Assembly: GCA_934317185.1 (NCBI GenBank)
Contig: CAKREJ010000030.1
Location: 1-15,493 of the forward strand
DNA length: 15,493 nucleotides
Direction: 5' to 3'
Origin: an uncultured Anaerobutyricum sp.
Lineage (GTDB): Bacteria; Bacillota; Clostridia; Lachnospirales; Lachnospiraceae
Each line of letters starts with the position of its first letter. Positions within the stretch are counted from its first letter, which is position 1. The translations under genes were made by a program, and so were the position numbers. This document shows, one piece after another, positions 15,332 to 15,493 of the stretch. The notes under the pieces were generated by a model. The model was not told the origin of the DNA, did not search any database, and saw nothing but the letters and a program-made list of their open reading frames with translations.

Positions 15332-15493
15332 TTAGAAACGAGCTGGATTCAGCTTAACTCCAGGTCCCATTGTAGAAGTAAGTGTAGCACTTCTGATGTA
15401 CTGACCCTTTGCTGCTGCTGGTTTTGCCTTAATGATGGCATCTATTAATGTCTGGAAGTTTTCGTTTAACTGCTCCTCTGTGAAAGAAGCTTT
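15332..15493 (-). CDS. rplA: 50S ribosomal protein L1, C-terminal part (cut by window edge)
   Basis: The minus strand from the right edge reads 53 residues to a TAA stop. The reading is [16 protein letters not shown], then [19 protein letters not shown], then [18 protein letters not shown]. This is the conserved C-terminus of ribosomal protein L1, which binds 23S rRNA at the L1 stalk and in many bacteria represses its own operon. The rest, and presumably rplK, lies right of the window. A terminator follows directly and no rplJ-rplL genes appear downstream. Confidence 0.93.
   Translation of the reverse strand, partial: KASFTEEQLNENFQTLIDAIIKAKPAAAKGQYIRSATLTSTMGPGVKLNPARF

Overview
The window looks like a chromosomal segment of a low-GC Firmicute, most likely a Lachnospiraceae-type gut Clostridium. 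The grounds are the AT-rich composition, strong AGGAGG ribosome sites, TTGACA/TATAAT promoters, a CIRCE operator, the uvrB-uvrA gene order, a SpaA-type pilin with a class C sortase, and a clostridial-style HtpG and MnmA. I cannot name the genus from sequence alone.

Layout, left to right. Positions 1-59 hold half of a terminator-associated repeat. mnmA (tRNA 2-thiouridylase) follows on the minus strand. A 385-bp divergent intergenic region carries a consensus plus-strand promoter, a cluster of DnaA-box-like sites and leader hairpins. It precedes a plus-strand YoaK/DUF1275 membrane protein, which converges on the minus-strand uvrB-uvrA excision-repair operon; a large structured inverted repeat separates them. 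uvrB has a candidate LexA box inside its promoter. Next, on the minus strand, is a two-gene srtC-pilin surface locus with its own terminator, and upstream of that a siroheme nitrite/sulfite reductase. Divergent from the reductase is plus-strand htpG behind a perfect CIRCE element. htpG converges on a minus-strand exported N-acetylmuramoyl-L-alanine amidase across a near-perfect bidirectional terminator. The right edge is the 3' end of rplA (ribosomal protein L1) with its own terminator.

Most genes are stress and housekeeping functions: tRNA thiolation, nucleotide excision repair under probable SOS control, and heat-shock chaperoning under probable HrcA control. The pilin-sortase pair and the amidase act at the cell surface. 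I see no prophage, IS element, CRISPR array, tRNA or rRNA.

The least-explained signal is a recurrent 3'-end module. The sequence ACGGACGAAAAATAAAA, or a close variant, lies just outside terminator stems at four gene-end sites. It is often present on both sides in inverted orientation. Two copies also share a 20-nt loop sequence, TGTGCCAGTAGTCGCTGCGT, while the 15-nt stem segment between the shared blocks differs. That pattern suggests a family of structured repeats whose stem pairing is conserved rather than its sequence.
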